Shown here piece after piece: positions 61,255 to 64,000 of a DNA stretch of 64,000 nucleotides. Made by a program: the position numbers and the translations under genes. The stretch is taken from assembly GCF_001017435.1 (NCBI RefSeq), contig NZ_CP011371.1:2294001-2358000 (forward strand), given 5' to 3'. Origin of the DNA: Caldimonas brevitalea. GTDB taxonomy: Bacteria > Pseudomonadota > Gammaproteobacteria > Burkholderiales > Burkholderiaceae_C. Each line of letters opens with the position of its first letter. Position 1 is the first letter of the stretch. The notes beneath the pieces are model-generated. The model was given only the letters and a program-made list of their open reading frames with translations. It was not told where the DNA came from and searched no databases.

Positions 61255-63156
61255 ATGTTTGATTTCGTTCGCAACAACACGCGCATCCTGTTCTTCGTGC
61301 TGCTGTTGCTGATCATTCCTTCCTTCGTCTTCTTCGGCGTCGAGGGCTACAGCCAGTTCCGCGAGGGCGCCAAGACGGTCGCCGAGGTCGCGGGCCAGGA
61401 CATCACGGAAGCTGAACTGGAGGCCGCACACCGCAACCAGGTCGAGCGCATGCGGGCACAGATGCCCGGCATCGACAGCAAGATGTTCGACACGCCCGAG
61501 ATGCGCCGCCAGACGCTCGAAGCGCTGGTCCGCGAGCGGGTAATGCTGACCGCGGCCGACAAGCAGCACCTGGTCACGTCGGACGAGCGCTTGCAGCGCA
61601 TCTTCGCGACCGACCCTCAACTGGCGTTCCTGCGCAAACCGGACGGCACGCTCAACCGCGACATCCTCGCCGCCCAAGGCATGAGCCCGCAGGGTTTCGA
61701 ACAGCGCTTGCGCCAGGACTTGTCGCTGCGCCAGGTGATGCTGGGTGTCAGCGACAGCACGATGGCATCGAAGACGGTCACCGAGACTGCACTAGACGCC
61801 TTCATGCAGCAGCGTGACGTGCAGGTCGCCCGCTTCGAGGCCAAGGACTACCTCGCCAAGGTGAACCCCACCGATGCCGACCTCGAGGCCTATTACAAAG
61901 ACCCGAAGAACGTCGCGCAATTCCAGACCCAGGAGCAGGTGAAGATCGAATACGTCGTGCTCGATCTCGAGTCGGTGAAGAAGGGCATCACGGTGCCCGA
62001 AGACGAACTCCGCAACTACTACAAGGAAAACGAGGCGCGTTATTCGACGCCCGAGGAGCGACGCGCCAGCCACATCCTGATCAAGGCCGACAAGGGCGCC
62101 CCGGCAGCCCAGCGCGACGCCGCCAAGGCCAAGGCCGAGAAACTGCTGGCCGAGCTCAAGCAGAACCCCGACCGGTTTGCCGAACTGGCGAAGCAGAACT
62201 CGGAGGACCCGGGTTCGGCCGCGAATGGCGGCGACCTCGAGTTCTTCGGCCGCGGCGCGATGGTCAAGCCCTTCGAGGAGGCCGCCTTCACGCTGAAGCA
62301 GGGTGAGATCAGCCCGGTGGTGGAGACCGACTTCGGCTTCCACATCATCCGCGTCACCGGTGCGCGCGGCGGCGACAAGAAGTCTTTCGAGGCGGTCAAG
62401 GCCGAGATCGAAGACGAAGTGCGCACGCAGCAGGCGCAAAAGCGGTACGCCGAGGTGGCCGAGCAGTTCAGCAACATGGTCTACGAGCAGACCGATGCCT
62501 TGAAGCCGGTCGCCGACAAGCTGCAATTGCCGCTGCAGACCGCCGACAAGGTCACCCGCACCCCCGGCCCCGGCGCACAAGGTGTGCTGGCCAACCCCAA
62601 GTTGCTGGCGGCCTTGTTCACGACCGAGGCGATCAGTTCGAAGCGCAACACCGAGGCCCTGGAGGTCGCACCGAGCCAGTTGGTTGCCGCCCGGGTGGTT
62701 GAGCACCAACCGGCACGCACGCTGCCGCTGGAAGAGGTGAAGCCGCGGGTGCGCGAAGCGTTGGTGGCACGCCAGGCGGCGGAAATGGCCCGCAAGGAAG
62801 GCGAGGCGAAGCTGGCGGCGTGGCAGAAGGCCCCCGCGGAAGCGAACCTCCCCCCGGCGGTGAAAGTGTCGCGCCTGCAGCCGGGCGGCCAAAGCCGCGA
62901 GGTGGTCGAGGCGGCCCTGAAGGCCAAGACCGACAAATTGCCCAGCTGGGTCGGCGTCGATCTCGGCCCTCAGGGTTATGCCGTCGTCCGGATCAATTCC
63001 GTCGCGGGCCGGGCCGAGGTGCCGGCGGCCGACCAATTGCCGCGTCAGTACGCGCAGGCCTGGGGCGCCGCCGAGGCGCAGGCCTATTACGAGGCCTTGA
63101 AGAAGCGCTACAAGACCGAGATCACGTACGACCCGAAGGCGGCGCCCGCGCCCTGA
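61255..63156 (+). CDS. ppiD: Periplasmic folding chaperone/peptidyl-prolyl isomerase PpiD (SurA N-terminal)
   Basis: Inner-membrane-anchored chaperone (633 aa). N-terminal TM helix ([19 protein letters not shown], about 11-29), a SurA-like chaperone domain (about 35-170), and a parvulin domain with [36 protein letters not shown] and [15 protein letters not shown] (about 260-375). It helps outer-membrane protein folding in the periplasm. ATG 61255 was chosen because it begins with the usual MFDFVRNN; the frame extends upstream to 60946 through noncoding sequence. Confidence 0.93.
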   Translation: MFDFVRNNTRILFFVLLLLIIPSFVFFGVEGYSQFREGAKTVAEVAGQDITEAELEAAHRNQVERMRAQMPGIDSKMFDTPEMRRQTLEALVRERVMLTAADKQHLVTSDERLQRIFATDPQLAFLRKPDGTLNRDILAAQGMSPQGFEQRLRQDLSLRQVMLGVSDSTMASKTVTETALDAFMQQRDVQVARFEAKDYLAKVNPTDADLEAYYKDPKNVAQFQTQEQVKIEYVVLDLESVKKGITVPEDELRNYYKENEARYSTPEERRASHILIKADKGAPAAQRDAAKAKAEKLLAELKQNPDRFAELAKQNSEDPGSAANGGDLEFFGRGAMVKPFEEAAFTLKQGEISPVVETDFGFHIIRVTGARGGDKKSFEAVKAEIEDEVRTQQAQKRYAEVAEQFSNMVYEQTDALKPVADKLQLPLQTADKVTRTPGPGAQGVLANPKLLAALFTTEAISSKRNTEALEVAPSQLVAARVVEHQPARTLPLEEVKPRVREALVARQAAEMARKEGEAKLAAWQKAPAEANLPPAVKVSRLQPGGQSREVVEAALKAKTDKLPSWVGVDLGPQGYAVVRINSVAGRAEVPAADQLPRQYAQAWGAAEAQAYYEALKKRYKTEITYDPKAAPAP

Positions 63157-63255
63157 TCGTGACGGCCGCGACGCGATGTTTTTTGTCGCTGGCGCCGAAA
63201 GCGGCGGCAGTTGTGCAAAAGACGCAGAAGTTGTGGCTATAATCTCAGGCTCTGC

Positions 63256-63332
63256 GGTGGCTGTAGCTCAGTTGGTAGAGTCCCAGATTGTGATTCTGGT
63301 CGTCGTGGGTTCGAGTCCCATCAGCCACCCCA
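63256..63332 (+). tRNA. tRNA-His (anticodon GTG)
   Basis: 77 nt including the extra 5' G typical of tRNA-His: acceptor GGTGGCT paired with AGCCACC, D arm TAGCTCAGTTGGTAGA, anticodon loop TTGTGAT (anticodon GTG), T arm GGGTTCGAGTCCC, and an encoded CCA. A TATAAT box is 18 bp upstream (63238-63243). An integrase gene follows 69 bp downstream, so this is a likely integration site. Confidence 0.97.
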
Positions 63333-63340
63333 CAAAACAT

Positions 63341-63370
63341 CAGGCCCTCCAAGTGAGGGCCTGTTTACTT
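63341..63370 (+). terminator. Terminator after tRNA-His
   Basis: Perfect 9-bp stem CAGGCCCTC / GAGGGCCTG with a 5-base loop, followed by TTTACTTT. It lies 8 bp after the CCA end of tRNA-His. Confidence 0.8.
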
Positions 63371-63401
63371 TGCGGGTTCTGAATTCCCAATTTGGGAATA
63401 T

Positions 63402-64000
63402 TCATAGCGCCCGGCGTTTCACTTCCTTGTTCCGGTCGTAGACCCGTGCCGTGGTGGCCGGGTTCGCGTGCAGGTCGGGCAGCTTGCCTTGCTCACGCTT
63501 GTGCACCGTGGTGTAGTAGGCCCGCAGATCATGGAAGGTGAACCGCGTCTCCTCGGTGATGACCTTCTCCTCGATCGCCAGCAGCACGCTTCGTTGCCAC
63601 AGCGTCTTGAAGCCGCGTGCGCTGTAGGCGTTGTTGTCTCGCGTCGGGAAGACGTAGAGGCAATCGACGCCTCGCTCCTCGCGCAGCGCCTCCAGTCGAT
63701 CAAGGAGGGCGTCCAGCTGCGGTGTGATCTCGATAACCTCGATCACCTCGCCGCGCTTCTTGCCACGCTGCTTTGCCCGCTTTACGCGGATCTCGCCCAG
63801 GCTGAGCTTGACCCGCCCGGCCAAAATCTCCCGGCGGATCTCGGCGGGCGGCCGGTCGACCTGAGGCCAGCACAGGTCGAGGAATTCCACCTTTCGGTTG
63901 CCGGCCAGGCTGGCGTACTCCGCTCCCATGCCGATGATCCGCCGCTGGGGCGTCTGCTTCTCCAGCCACTCGAGGAACCGGCGCAAGACGCCAGGATCAG
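63402..64000 (-). CDS. Tyrosine recombinase/integrase, C-terminal part (5' end outside window)
   Basis: The frame is open to the window edge, so only the C-terminal 198 or so residues are visible. The catalytic domain shows FTFHDLRAYYTT (HxLR with the conserved Arg), then ANPATTARVYDRNKEVKRRAL with the nucleophile Tyr in VYDRN. The region around LAGNRKVEFLDLCW holds the first Arg of the catalytic set. The segment LSLGEIRVKRAKQRGKKRGEVIEVIEITP is the usual beta-hairpin spacer. It lies directly downstream of tRNA-His, with its 3' end facing the tRNA, so it is the integrase of an element that continues beyond the window. Confidence 0.85.
   Translation of the reverse strand, partial: DPGVLRRFLEWLEKQTPQRRIIGMGAEYASLAGNRKVEFLDLCWPQVDRPPAEIRREILAGRVKLSLGEIRVKRAKQRGKKRGEVIEVIEITPQLDALLDRLEALREERGVDCLYVFPTRDNNAYSARGFKTLWQRSVLLAIEEKVITEETRFTFHDLRAYYTTVHKREQGKLPDLHANPATTARVYDRNKEVKRRAL

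Noticed and set aside
1..64000. CRISPR arrays, rRNA operons, insertion sequences
   Set aside because: No regular repeat-spacer arrays, no rRNA sequence and no transposase gene with terminal repeats were seen in the window.

Overview
The window looks like chromosomal DNA from a GC-rich betaproteobacterium of the order Burkholderiales, probably near the Rubrivivax/Leptothrix/Caldimonas group. This is inferred from gene content and order: an EarP-type EF-P with Arg32, the assimilatory sulfur operon with a DUF934 gene, a gentisate operon with Bug-type binding proteins, a phasin for polyhydroxyalkanoate granules, and the order HU, tRNA-Val, PpiD. No 16S gene is present, so the genus is not proven.

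Layout. 0-14.7 kb is mostly housekeeping and catabolism: the C-terminal part of a SNF2 helicase, YjbQ, a chemoreceptor, a DUF1127 protein, a LysR regulator, a zinc alcohol dehydrogenase coupled to an SRPBCC protein, a MASE1 hybrid histidine kinase, and a 3-hydroxybenzoate/gentisate operon with a divergent LysR regulator. In that operon the fumarylpyruvate hydrolase gene is cut in half and fused in frame to the Bug-type binding protein gene. 14.7-28.9 kb is an accessory region ending at a tRNA-Asn gene. It holds a Fic protein with an altered active-site motif, an ATPase/DUF4276 pair whose ATPase is frameshifted near its end, a complete Wadjet operon (jetABCD), an unknown gene, and a small segment bounded by a 129-bp direct repeat that includes the 3' half of tRNA-Asn. 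That segment carries a HEPN-like gene and a type VI secretion amidase/immunity pair (Tae4/Tai4).

28.9-41.1 kb holds a TonB-dependent receptor of the siderophore-receptor type that is preceded by a clear TPP (thiamine pyrophosphate) riboswitch, so it probably imports thiamine or a precursor. Next come a ferredoxin with its NADP reductase, and the sulfate assimilation operon tauE-cysI-DUF934-cysHDN-cobA, whose genes overlap or nearly touch. A patatin-like lipoprotein follows on the other strand. 41-60 kb is core genome: phasin, a deacetylase/thioesterase/nitroreductase run, lutC-like, hydroxyacid dehydrogenase, rmuC, MFS, mnmC, efp with its modifier earP, uvrC, pgsA, an EamA transporter, LysR, an alpha/beta hydrolase and a tartrate dehydrogenase.

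60-64 kb: HU, tRNA-Val, a candidate small RNA with a strong terminator, PpiD and tRNA-His. Immediately downstream of tRNA-His lies the C-terminal part of a tyrosine recombinase that runs off the window, so a second tRNA-integrated element begins at the right edge.

The best leads are the TPP riboswitch/TonB receptor pair, the half-deleted FAA hydrolase fused to a Bug gene, the Fic protein with a broken catalytic motif beside an ATPase/TOPRIM-like pair and Wadjet, and the tRNA-Asn-bounded T6SS effector cassette. All family assignments come from reading motifs by eye; no database search was run.
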